Of a stretch of 64,000 bases of DNA, positions 1 through 7,007 are shown in pieces (position 1 is the stretch's first letter; each line of letters opens with the position of its first letter). Source of the stretch: JADCRZ01 sp031399065 (GTDB lineage Bacteria; Bacteroidota; Bacteroidia; Chitinophagales; Chitinophagaceae); assembly GCA_031399065.1 (NCBI GenBank), contig JANNOM010000103.1, forward strand, positions 1 through 64,000. The letters run 5' to 3'. Position numbers and translations under genes: made by a program. The notes below the pieces were generated by a model that made no database searches, was not told where the DNA came from, and worked only from the letters and a program-made list of their open reading frames with translations.

Positions 1-324
1 AAAGAAATGGGAGGTGCTGGTGATGCAACCAATCCAGAACAACTTTTCGCAGCAGCTTGGTCGGCTTGTTTTGGTACGAGTGTAACAGTTGCGGCAGGAA
101 TTGAAAAAGTTAAAATTGGAGAAGTTACTGTAACAGCTAAAGTTGGTGTTTTACATGATAACGGTAGTTTTAATTTAGGTGCGCATCTTCTTGTCAAAAT
201 AAACGACGTGGATTATGATACCGCAAAAAAACTGGTAGAAGCGGCAAAGTCAATTTGTTCGTATTCAAAAGCAACAAAGGGAAATATTAACGCGGTTTAT
301 GAAGTTGTAGCAAAGGAGAACTAA
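1..324 (+). CDS. Ohr/OsmC-family organic hydroperoxide resistance protein (5' end outside window)
   Basis: Thiol peroxidase of the Ohr subgroup, which detoxifies organic hydroperoxides in the cytoplasm. The reading frame is open at base 1, so the N-terminus lies outside the window; about 107 codons are visible out of the roughly 140 usual for the family. The first catalytic cysteine is in AAWSACFG and the second in SICSYSKAT, matching the Ohr two-cysteine pattern (usually VCPYS), with the typical PEQLFAA lead-in. The gene is clearly more AT-rich than the core genes further on and lies in an accessory stretch. Its stop codon is immediately followed, in another frame, by the tail of an unrelated gene, so this 3' end may be a rearrangement junction, although the protein looks complete at its C-terminus. 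Family assignment is confident; the substrate is inferred. Confidence 0.85.
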   Translation, partial: KEMGGAGDATNPEQLFAAAWSACFGTSVTVAAGIEKVKIGEVTVTAKVGVLHDNGSFNLGAHLLVKINDVDYDTAKKLVEAAKSICSYSKATKGNINAVYEVVAKEN

Positions 325-425
325 AAGTTCACTTCGGACAAAGCTTCCCTTTAAAAGACGTTGCCGAAGCACATAGACAAATGGAAAACAGGAAAACAAC
401 AGGTAAAACTGTGCTAATTCCTTAA
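312..425 (+). pseudogene. Remnant: C-terminal tail of a zinc-type quinone oxidoreductase (Qor-like)
   Basis: From base 324 a different frame from ohr reads KVHFGQSFPLKDVAEAH, then about 15 more residues ending in GKTVLIP and a TAA at 423-425. This is the usual C-terminal ending of NADPH:quinone oxidoreductases of the MDR superfamily (LKDVAEAHR...GKTVL). No upstream part of that gene is present: the frame runs back into the end of ohr. I infer a deletion or recombination that joined ohr to the last ~33 codons of a reductase. The family call rests on motif recognition, not an alignment. Confidence 0.6.
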
Positions 426-472
426 CAACTAAAAAATAAAAACAATAAACACTCATATAAACATTAAAAAAC

Positions 473-847
473 ATGGTAAATACTCTAAATTGGTTTGAAA
501 TACCCGCTAAAGATTTCAAAAGAGCAAAGACTTTTTATGCAAAAGTTTTAGATGCTCAAATTCATGTCGACCCTAATCCTAATATGCAATATGCCTATTT
601 ACCGTCTGATTCGCAAAAAGGCGGATTTGGCGGAGCAATTGCTAGCGGTGAAAACTATGTTCCTGCAATGACCGGCACAACTGTTTACTTAGATGGCGGA
701 AATGACCTTTCAATTCCATTAGGCAGAGTAGAAAGTGCCGGTGGAACAGTTATTCTGCCGAAAACTGCTATTGGTGAGAACAGGGGCTTTATTGCACTTT
801 TTATCGACACGGAAGGAAACAAAGTTGGATTCCATTCAATCGGATAA
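473..847 (+). CDS. VOC-family (glyoxalase/bleomycin-resistance-like) protein
   Basis: A single vicinal-oxygen-chelate domain protein of 124 aa. The start NTLNWFEIPAKDFKRAKTFY is the standard first beta-alpha unit, and the last strand ALFIDTEGNKVGFHS is the typical closing motif (D-T/P-EGN..G..S). Proteins of this size are cytoplasmic and usually dimerise to form a metal site. The substrate cannot be deduced; many relatives are annotated PhnB-like or as predicted lactoylglutathione lyase relatives. The upstream spacer is very AT-rich with no clear Shine-Dalgarno. It is co-directional with ohr and similarly AT-rich, which suggests the segment was acquired together. Confidence 0.85.
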   Translation: MVNTLNWFEIPAKDFKRAKTFYAKVLDAQIHVDPNPNMQYAYLPSDSQKGGFGGAIASGENYVPAMTGTTVYLDGGNDLSIPLGRVESAGGTVILPKTAIGENRGFIALFIDTEGNKVGFHSIG

Positions 848-876
848 TACAGAGTTCTCTCGCATCTTTATAAAAT

Positions 877-914
877 AGCTGATAGAAGTGTTATCATTGA
901 TACTTCTATCAGCT
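877..914 (+). terminator. Hairpin downstream of the VOC gene, possible terminator
   Basis: A perfect 13-bp inverted repeat (AGCTGATAGAAGT, loop of 12 nt, ACTTCTATCAGCT) begins 30 nt after the VOC stop codon. It is AT-rich and lacks a proper T-run, so it is a weak candidate for an intrinsic terminator; it could equally be a palindromic binding site. Confidence 0.45.
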
Positions 915-1174
915 TTGCGCTATATCCATCTGCGTTTGCGCCATTATCGGGGTTTACGTACCATACCCTCCTGATATATTAATATTTCCGTGTCTGTTCG
1001 ATTCTTAAAACTTATTTTAATAGTAAAGAATAAGTTGGCTTTATCATTGATGAAATACTTTTTTAATTGCAGTCTATAATAGGCTGCCAATATTCCTTAT
1101 AAGATTTAAGCTGCGCTTCAAGTGCTATACTCCTTTATGGTGTATTAGGGACGGCCGGCTGTTAGCGCTGGGCT
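915..1174. other. Gene-free AT-rich spacer
   Basis: No convincing gene on either strand. A short reverse-strand frame around 1060-1130 ends IALEAQLKSYKEYWQPII.. and looks faintly protein-like, but it has only about 24 open codons and no start. It could be the tail of a lost gene. Confidence 0.4.
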
Positions 1175-1277
1175 TTTAAAATCCTCCATATTTGTCATTG
1201 CAGACATAGTTGTGGAGGGTTTTAATTTTTCATAATCCTCCACAAGTTATAAAAAACACATACTTGTGGAGGATTAT
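1175..1277. repeat. Two nested inverted-repeat pairs of a TCCTCCA box upstream of the ATPase pseudogene
   Basis: A 16-bp arm ATAATCCTCCACAAGT at 1232-1247 is followed after 14 nt by its perfect reverse complement at 1262-1277. Just upstream a second, weaker pair uses the same core: AAAATCCTCCA near 1177-1187 and TGTGGAGGGTTTT near 1211-1223, one mismatch in the arms. So four copies of one box alternate in orientation within about 100 bp and end directly before the presumed start of the ATPase frame. The location suggests an operator or an RNA structure controlling that gene. Confidence 0.7.
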
Positions 1278-1827
1278 AAATATTGAATGGAAACAATTAA
1301 CTGGCGGGAAGAGGGAAAAAAAGATACTTAGTGATGCTTTGCAATCTAAGGATGCGGAGTTGATCGCTGTTTACGGACGAAGACGGATTGGAAAAACGTT
1401 CCTGATCCGCAATCATTATTACAAACATATTCGGTTTGAATTAACCGGGGTACCCGAAGCGAGCCTGAAAGATTAGTTACACAATTTCAGCCTCGCACCG
1501 CAGACCTTCATGGCTATTCCTGTGCCCCCTGCTGACTCCGGCAACTGGAATGATGCATTCAGCCTGTTAAGCGATTTTCTGAAGACTCTCCTTAAAAACG
1601 AACCCGTAGTGATCCTTTTCGACGAGCTTCCTTGGCTTTGTACCCCGAAGTCGGGGTTCCTCCAGGCCTTTGGACATTGGTGGAATACCTGGGCTTCCCG
1701 TCACCCATTCATGAAAGTAATTATTTGCGGATCGGCAGCATCTTGGATCATCCGCAATATTATTAATGATCGTGGCGGATTACATAACCGCGTGACCCAC
1801 AATCGGTTATGGACAAGGAAGTGTTGA
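1210..1827 (+). pseudogene. Broken AAA-type ATPase (archaeal-ATPase/DUF234-like)
   Basis: Two open segments lie in one frame and are separated by a TAG at 1474-1476. The first carries a Walker A motif, AVYGRRRIGKT, followed by FLIRNHYY; the second carries a Walker B, VVILFDELPWL, and the sensor-like VIICGSAASW. This order is that of the bacterial ATPases related to archaeal ATPases with a C-terminal DUF234 domain. Reading through the TAG restores a normal sequence (..EASLKD-x-LHNFS), so a CAG-to-TAG point mutation is likely. Homology is lost after ..LHNRVTHN near 1800, so the C-terminal half is deleted. There is no clear ATG at the proper start (the region reads NIEWKQLTGGKREKK); an ATT start or decayed start is possible. 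Non-functional as it stands. Confidence 0.75.
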
Positions 1828-1854
1828 TACAAGTATTAGACGAGAAGTTCCGAA

Positions 1855-2091
1855 ATGACTTCAATGGATAATGAAACCGTTTTTTTAACCAGAAAACCTG
1901 AAGAGGTTGCAAAACAATTTGTTGATATTCTTTTAGACACGACTCTGAAAAGCAAGCATTCGTATAATTTTAATAAAAAAGGAAAATTTGGGATTGCACC
2001 GTTTATTGCAAACACCAAAAGACAAACAGAATTATTAGAAACAACGATAGCTCTTTCTGACAAAGCTTTAAATATCAAGACTAAAATTTGA
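1855..2091 (+). CDS. Unrecognised small protein or gene fragment
   Basis: A 78-codon frame with no family I recognise. It is lysine- and threonine-rich, has no signal peptide or membrane segment, and includes KPEEVAKQFVDILLDTT and a central KKGKFGIAPFIANTKRQ. Immediately upstream, in another frame (1809-1871), is a 20-codon start-to-stop frame MDKEVLIQVLDEKFRNDFNG, which may be a frameshifted first part of the same gene or an independent fragment. Base composition is AT-rich like ohr. Placed between a truncated ATPase and an insertion sequence, it is probably a cargo or relic gene. Function unknown. Confidence 0.4.
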   Translation: MTSMDNETVFLTRKPEEVAKQFVDILLDTTLKSKHSYNFNKKGKFGIAPFIANTKRQTELLETTIALSDKALNIKTKI

Positions 2092-2095
2092 AAAT

Positions 2096-2225
2096 GGGCA
2101 ACAGCTAACAGCGGTTACCCGCAATTGCTGGTTTTCGGTAAGTTGAATTGTCTTCTGATAATATTGCTTGTCTTGGATTTCCTAATGAGTACTTCAAAAC
2201 GGCCTCCGGAGGTTTTCATCTGAAC
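2096..2225 (+). repeat. Noncoding stretch resembling a dispersed Bacteroidota intergenic repeat
   Basis: It starts directly after the stop of the preceding small frame with GGGCAACAGCTAACAGCGG, continues with GCAATTGCTGGTTTTCGG, and ends with ACGGCCTCCGGAGGTTTTC just before the left end of the insertion sequence. From memory, similar strings occur repeatedly between accessory genes in Bacteroidota genomes. I see only one copy here, so the call rests on recognition and no coding potential. The CCTCCGGAGG palindrome near 2205-2214 is visible directly. Confidence 0.35.
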
Positions 2226-2248
2226 TAGTCAAGACTTAATCTGACAAT
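2226..2248 (+). repeat. Left terminal inverted repeat of the IS481-like element
   Basis: It matches the reverse complement of 3384-3406 at 20 of 23 bases. The conserved inner part is ATCTGACAAT. Confidence 0.8.
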
Positions 2249-2297
2249 TGGGATTAACTTTAAGTAACGACACTATTAGTTAACCCTCAAAAGTCAG

Positions 2298-3350
2298 ATG
2301 ATGAAAATCGAGACAAAGTTAATCAAAAGCAAATTAGGATTGCTTCACTTGGCAGAACATCTAGCCAACGTTTCCCAGGCTTGCCAAGTAATTGGTTACA
2401 GCCGGGACAGTTTTTACAGAATTAAAGCATTGTATGACAGCGGCGGGGAAGCGGCCCTGCACGAAATCAGCCGTAGTAAGCCCGTACTCAAAAACCGGGT
2501 GGACCCTGCTATTGAAGCAGCCGTTGTCCGAATGGCCTTTGACTATCCTGCTTTTGGACAGCAACGCGTTTGCAATGAACTGCGCAAACAGGGTATTTTT
2601 ATTTCACCAGGCGGAGTCCGCAGTGTTTGGCAACGGCATGATCTGGAAGTCTTTGACAAGCGACTAAAGGCATTGGAAGCCCGGGTGGCGCAGGACGGGC
2701 TTATCTTAACGGAGGCTCAGGTTATTGCCATGGAACGTAAAGTAGAAAAAAGAGAATCAATGGGTGAAATTGAAACGGAACACCCGGGCTACCTGGGCTC
2801 TCAGGACACCTACTATGTCGGCAATATCAAAGGGGTTGGCCGGATTTACCAGCAAACCTTCATTGATACGTATTCCAGAGTAGCCTTCACAAAGCTTTAT
2901 GAAACAAAGCACGCTATTACTTCGGCTGATATCTTGAATGATAAGGTTTTGCCCTTCTTTTACGAACAGGAAATACCGCTCCTGCGCATTTTAACGGATC
3001 GGGGAACAGAATATAAGGGAAAGCCAGAACATCATCAATATGAGCTCTATTTACAAATTGAGGGTATTGATCATACCAAAACCCAGGTGCGCCACCCTCA
3101 AACCAATGGTATCTGCGAAAGACTGCATAGAACTATCCAGGGAGAGTTTTATGCCATCGCGTTCAGAAAGAAGCTGTATGACAGTCTCGCACAGCTTCAA
3201 AGTGACCTGGATGAATGGATGCAGTATTATAATAACGAGCGCCCGCACAGTGGCAGATATTGTTACGGCAAAACGCCGATGCAAACGTTCAAGGAATCTC
3301 TTATCTTAGCCAAAGAAAAAATGTTGAATCAACTTTCTGAAGCAGGTTAA
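2298..3350 (+). CDS. IS481-family transposase
   Basis: DDE transposase of 350 aa, normal for the family. An N-terminal helix-turn-helix (about residues 15-60, NVSQACQVIGYSRDSFYRIK) is followed by a second HTH-like segment and an rve/integrase catalytic core. Candidate catalytic residues are D170 (GSQDTYYVG), D234 (LTDRGTEY) and E274 (NGICERLHRT), with the diagnostic HPQTNGICER and YNNERPHSG motifs. Two ATGs are adjacent (2298 and 2301); either may be used. The frame is intact, so the element may be active. It lies 50 nt inside the left inverted repeat and ends about 35 nt before the right one. Confidence 0.92.
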   Translation: MMKIETKLIKSKLGLLHLAEHLANVSQACQVIGYSRDSFYRIKALYDSGGEAALHEISRSKPVLKNRVDPAIEAAVVRMAFDYPAFGQQRVCNELRKQGIFISPGGVRSVWQRHDLEVFDKRLKALEARVAQDGLILTEAQVIAMERKVEKRESMGEIETEHPGYLGSQDTYYVGNIKGVGRIYQQTFIDTYSRVAFTKLYETKHAITSADILNDKVLPFFYEQEIPLLRILTDRGTEYKGKPEHHQYELYLQIEGIDHTKTQVRHPQTNGICERLHRTIQGEFYAIAFRKKLYDSLAQLQSDLDEWMQYYNNERPHSGRYCYGKTPMQTFKESLILAKEKMLNQLSEAG

Positions 3351-3383
3351 ATACCTTATCCTTGAAAAGAAAAAAAATCCTTC

Positions 3384-3406
3384 ATTGTCAGATCAAGTAG
3401 TGACTA
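3384..3406 (-). repeat. Right terminal inverted repeat of the IS481-like element
   Basis: The complement reads TAGTCACTACTTGATCTGA.., pairing with the left repeat at 2226-2248 with three mismatches. Confidence 0.8.
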
Positions 3407-3459
3407 TTACAATTATAGACACGCTCATGCTATTGATGCGTGAGGTTAAGTAAAAATAA

Positions 3460-4086
3460 TTATTCTACAATATTATACTTTACTGCGAGTTTAATCAAGG
3501 AAGCGGTATTATTTACATTAAACTTTGTGAGCAGATTTTTCCGGTGCGATTCTACGGTGTGTAAGCTTATAAATAGCTTAATAGCGATTTGGGGATTTGT
3601 CAATCCGTCGGCTATTAAAAGCAATACTTCCTTTTCTCTTGTACTAATAGCCGGAACCGGTGTATTAAGTTGCCTGCCCAGGTCTATCGTATTTATATCC
3701 ATACTTAAGTATAGTTTACCTTCATATGCGGCAAGTATGGCTTCTTCAATTTCTTCCTTAGCGGCACTCTTTACCAGATAGCCGGATGCACCATTTTGTA
3801 TCATCTGAGATATATAGCTGCGTTCTTTAAAAGTACTCATAGCCAGCACTTTTACGGCAGGGTATTCTGCTTTGATCTTTTTGGTAAGCTCTATGCCACT
3901 TATATCAGGCAGGTTGATATCAACAATCGCTACCTCCACGGTATGGCTTTTTAAAATGCCAATGGCTTCAAACGCGTTAGAAGCCATACCTGCAATTTGT
4001 ACATAATTTATATTATTGAGCAACGATTTCATCCCCTCCAGTACCATGGGGTGATCATCCACTATCATTATATTTATTTTATCCAT
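3460..4086 (-). CDS. NarL/LuxR-type response regulator
   Basis: Two-component regulator of 208 aa. The receiver domain (about 1-120) has the acidic pocket D10-D11, the phospho-acceptor D56 (VEVAIVDINLPDISG), the S84/T85 switch region and K106. A LuxR helix-turn-helix follows at about 145-205 (STREKEVLLLIADGLTNPQI, then SLHTVESHRKNLL). It starts 10 nt after the kinase gene at 4097-6064 and is surely its partner, because HisKA_3 kinases of that type phosphorylate NarL-type regulators. Target genes are unknown; the nearest candidates are the outer-membrane and lipoprotein genes at 6285-8414. The start ATG is unambiguous. Confidence 0.93.
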   Translation of the reverse strand: MDKINIMIVDDHPMVLEGMKSLLNNINYVQIAGMASNAFEAIGILKSHTVEVAIVDINLPDISGIELTKKIKAEYPAVKVLAMSTFKERSYISQMIQNGASGYLVKSAAKEEIEEAILAAYEGKLYLSMDINTIDLGRQLNTPVPAISTREKEVLLLIADGLTNPQIAIKLFISLHTVESHRKNLLTKFNVNNTASLIKLAVKYNIVE

Positions 4087-4096
4087 CGTTTCATTT

Positions 4097-6064
4097 TTAT
4101 ATTATGCAATCTATATGAATAGATGTTCCTTTCCCAGGAGTGGACTGAATATCGAGTGATCCCTTCAAATAATCCACTCTTGATTGTACATTCTTGAGAC
4201 CTGCTCCATTTTTAATTGATGCTTCTTCTTTATTAAAGCCTATACCATTATCTTCTATAGTTATATTTAATTCCTTATCATTCTTCATTACCTGTACCAG
4301 CACTTTAGAGGCATTGGCATGTTTGATAATATTATTGAGCAACTCCTGTACTATTCTGTATATGATTATTTCCGTACTAGGGTCTAACCTATTTTCCAGG
4401 CCATGAAACTCGCAGTTTACATCCAGTTGCTTCAACTCGTTGATGCCATCGCAATAGTCCTGTAGTGCCTGTTGCAAACCGAGTTTTACCAATGCTTCGG
4501 GCATCATATTATGCGCTACCCGCCGCATTTCACTGATAGAACTGTCTAATTGATCAAATGCCTTTGTAAATAAGCGGCCGCTTTCTTCGGAGAGAATAAT
4601 GTTTCCTTTCATGGCTCCCAGTGTTAATTTTACACCACTCAGCATACCACCCAATCCATCATGCAGGTCCTGCGCCATACGGGATCGCTCATCTTCCTGC
4701 CCTTTTAAGATAGAATCGGTTGCGAGGAGTAGTTTTTCGTTTTGTAATTGTTTGATTTGCTGTTGCTGTAACTGCTGCTTTTGCCTGTAGTTACGGTAAG
4801 ATAAAATACTGGTGATTAATAAAGTAAAAAAAGAACCCATTAAAATATAGCCAAACGTCCTGTTCTTCCTGATGCTATTTGTTTTTTCAATCGATTCCTG
4901 ACGTAGTTGTAAAATATCTCTTTCCTTTTTTGCCGTCTGATAATTAATTTCCAGTTCTGCTATTTTCGCTGATGTAGAAATATCATATATAGTATCTTTA
5001 AGAGCGGCATACTTTAATAAGTAATCATAAGCGTTTGTAATATTACCCGTCTTCTTTTCTACCTCCGCCAAAGACTGATATAATACCCGGCGTTCATTTT
5101 TATTTCCGCTACCTGCAAGAAGCACTGCCGCTTTTTCCAGTACCTTTCTTGCCCTGGGGTAATCGTTTTTATAAGTATACGCTCTGCCTAATAAAGACAG
5201 ATTAGTGCCCCTGTGCCTGCTGTTGGTAAGTGTATTTGCAATGCTATCCGCACTGCTTAATGCTTCGATAGCTCTGTCATACTCCCTGATACTAAGATAA
5301 TATTCGCCGAATCCGGAATAAACTTCAAATCGCTGATTAGGATTTTGCTGCGTAAAAGATAATTCCAAAGATTCATTTAAAAAACCAATTGCCTTCCCGG
5401 GTTTCCCTGTCCTAATGTAGCTTGAAGACATAAAACCAAGTGCTACAACCATGCTTTCCCTGTCGTTATTCTTCTTTGCGATGGCATACAGCTTATCAGC
5501 ATAACGGATGGTATTCTGATATTGCTTTAAATCGCTGTATATGAAACAGATGTTTCCATAGGAAATCACCAATTGTGATTCATCCCTATTTTTCTCGTAT
5601 AAAGCAATGGCCTGCAGGTAGTAACGTTCGGCTTCAATATAGTTATCCAGATCAAGGTATACTGTGGCGAGGTTACTCAATGCGCCGGCTTTCATTTTGT
5701 AGTTCGTTTCGGCAAAGGGTTCTGCCAGCAGGCTCTTGAATATGATGGCCGCCGTATCATATTTACCCATATCTATTTTAAGGCTGCCATAGTCCATCCA
5801 TGCCGCAAAATACTGAAAGGTATTATTTGTCTTCTTTGCCAACGCTATTGCGTCCATCAGGTACTTTCCACTTTTTACAGCATCTGTCCGGTAATAGTCA
5901 AAGCCGATATCCCTTAACATAATAATTTTCTGCGTATCATTTTTTTCATACGGGAGTTGTTTTAAAAGACTGTCTGAGTAAGACGTCTGGCAAAAAGCCG
6001 GTAAGGGGAAAAAGACGATCACCAGCATCTTATATATAGAATAGAAGAATTCTTTTTTTAGCAT
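4097..6064 (-). CDS. TPR-containing sensor histidine kinase (HisKA_3/NarX-type)
   Basis: I choose the ATG at 6064 (655 aa), which gives a clean signal peptide ending at PAFCQ; the frame also has a TTG at 6124 that would bury it. The exported part (about 30-385) is a string of tetratricopeptide repeats (e.g. ALSNLATVYLDLDNYIEAER). A coiled segment, one membrane span (about 398-418, YILMGSFFTLLITSI) and a Q-rich coiled coil follow. The HisKA_3 domain has the phospho-histidine at about 468 in AQDLHDGLGGML, and the HATPase domain has the N-box ELLNNIIKHANA and DNGIGF. TPRs probably sense or bind periplasmic partners; the ligand is unknown. It forms a two-gene operon with the regulator downstream. 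Confidence 0.92.
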   Translation of the reverse strand: MLKKEFFYSIYKMLVIVFFPLPAFCQTSYSDSLLKQLPYEKNDTQKIIMLRDIGFDYYRTDAVKSGKYLMDAIALAKKTNNTFQYFAAWMDYGSLKIDMGKYDTAAIIFKSLLAEPFAETNYKMKAGALSNLATVYLDLDNYIEAERYYLQAIALYEKNRDESQLVISYGNICFIYSDLKQYQNTIRYADKLYAIAKKNNDRESMVVALGFMSSSYIRTGKPGKAIGFLNESLELSFTQQNPNQRFEVYSGFGEYYLSIREYDRAIEALSSADSIANTLTNSRHRGTNLSLLGRAYTYKNDYPRARKVLEKAAVLLAGSGNKNERRVLYQSLAEVEKKTGNITNAYDYLLKYAALKDTIYDISTSAKIAELEINYQTAKKERDILQLRQESIEKTNSIRKNRTFGYILMGSFFTLLITSILSYRNYRQKQQLQQQQIKQLQNEKLLLATDSILKGQEDERSRMAQDLHDGLGGMLSGVKLTLGAMKGNIILSEESGRLFTKAFDQLDSSISEMRRVAHNMMPEALVKLGLQQALQDYCDGINELKQLDVNCEFHGLENRLDPSTEIIIYRIVQELLNNIIKHANASKVLVQVMKNDKELNITIEDNGIGFNKEEASIKNGAGLKNVQSRVDYLKGSLDIQSTPGKGTSIHIDCII

Positions 6065-6284
6065 CTTGTATTGTAAACGCTTAACGCGTTCATCAAATTT
6101 AATCTTTCCGATTGCAGTATCCAATACATTTTAAATAATCCCCTGAAAAAGGGATCAGGGTTTACCGTGTTTAAAGGATTGTTTAAAATTACAAATAATG
6201 AGAAGTTTACAGGAGCTAATAAACCGGTTGTGATTTAAAAGAGTATCTGGCAAAATTCCTGAATAAGAACTAAAATAATAATTT

Positions 6285-6953
6285 ATGAAAAAGATAAGTT
6301 TGAGTATTTTACTATTTTTATTTGCATTTTCTTTATGTCAGTCACAGGAAAAAAAAGAAAAGAAAGAAAAGAAAGCAATTGGCCTGGGATTGAAAGCCGG
6401 TTACAATTTCGCAAATGTTACGGGAGCTTCGCAGGTAAACACCGCCAGTACCAATGGCTATCATTTTGGCGCTTTTTATTCGCCCGGAAAAGAACGGCCT
6501 TCAGGTTTTGGCTATCGTACGGAAATTATTTACAGTAAACAGGGTTATGATTTTGCAAAGGGCAATACTACGGGTACGGTAAAACTCGATTATATCCTGC
6601 TGCCGCAACTAACCACTTTTAATATCACCAAATTTGTTCAGTTACAGGCAGGTCTTCAACTCGCTTTTTTGATTAACGCAGGTGCCGACAGCACGGTGCG
6701 CTCAACGGCAACCAATGCTAATGCTGCCAACAAAGTAATTGATTATTACAACAAGGTCGATTATGGCTTTGCCGGGGGGGTAGAAATTCGCCCGTTCAGT
6801 GGTTTACTTATAGGGGCAAGGCTAAATATCAGTCTGGCCGATGCCAATAAAGAACAACCAGTCGGAATAGGTATTCCCTCCTACATCCCGGATTTATCGG
6901 GTGATAAGCTAAGGAATAATGTGTTGCAGATTTTTGTTGGATGGAAGTTTTAA
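6285..6953 (+). CDS. Outer-membrane beta-barrel protein (PorT-like)
   Basis: A 222-aa exported protein. A signal peptide (MKKISLSILLFLFAFSLCQSQ) is followed by a lysine/glutamate-rich linker (EKKEKKEKKA) and alternating amphipathic strands rich in glycine and aromatics, beginning IGLGLKAGYNFANV and ending with FVGWKF, an aromatic C-terminal residue typical of outer-membrane barrels. This is the pattern of the porin-like family PF13568 common in Bacteroidota. No partner or substrate can be read from the sequence. It stands between two divergently arranged signalling modules and could be a target of either. Confidence 0.8.
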   Translation: MKKISLSILLFLFAFSLCQSQEKKEKKEKKAIGLGLKAGYNFANVTGASQVNTASTNGYHFGAFYSPGKERPSGFGYRTEIIYSKQGYDFAKGNTTGTVKLDYILLPQLTTFNITKFVQLQAGLQLAFLINAGADSTVRSTATNANAANKVIDYYNKVDYGFAGGVEIRPFSGLLIGARLNISLADANKEQPVGIGIPSYIPDLSGDKLRNNVLQIFVGWKF

Positions 6954-7007
6954 GAAGTGTTCCCGTCTCAATAGCCGCTTATAATCTAAAAATATAAATT
7001 TAAATTT

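Larger units (their letters stand above)
2226..3406 (+). mobile_element. IS481-family insertion sequence, about 1.18 kb, apparently complete
   Basis: One transposase gene is flanked by imperfect terminal inverted repeats: 2226-2248 (TAGTCAAGACTTAATCTGA..) and the complement of 3384-3406 (TAGTCACTACTTGATCTGA..), identical at 20 of 23 positions. No target-site duplication is evident in the flanking bases (GAAC on the left, TTAC on the right), which suggests an older insertion or a rearranged flank. The transposase is uninterrupted. The element separates the decayed AT-rich segment from the chromosomal signalling genes to its right. Confidence 0.85.

Noticed and set aside
1055..1130. Reverse-strand frame ending IALEAQLKSYKEYWQPII.., possible gene tail
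   Set aside because: Only about 24 open codons, no start codon and no family recognised. Kept only as a remark on the spacer.
2222..3410. Target-site duplication of the IS element
   Set aside because: Flanking bases GAAC and TTAC do not match, and no other short repeat fits the defined ends.
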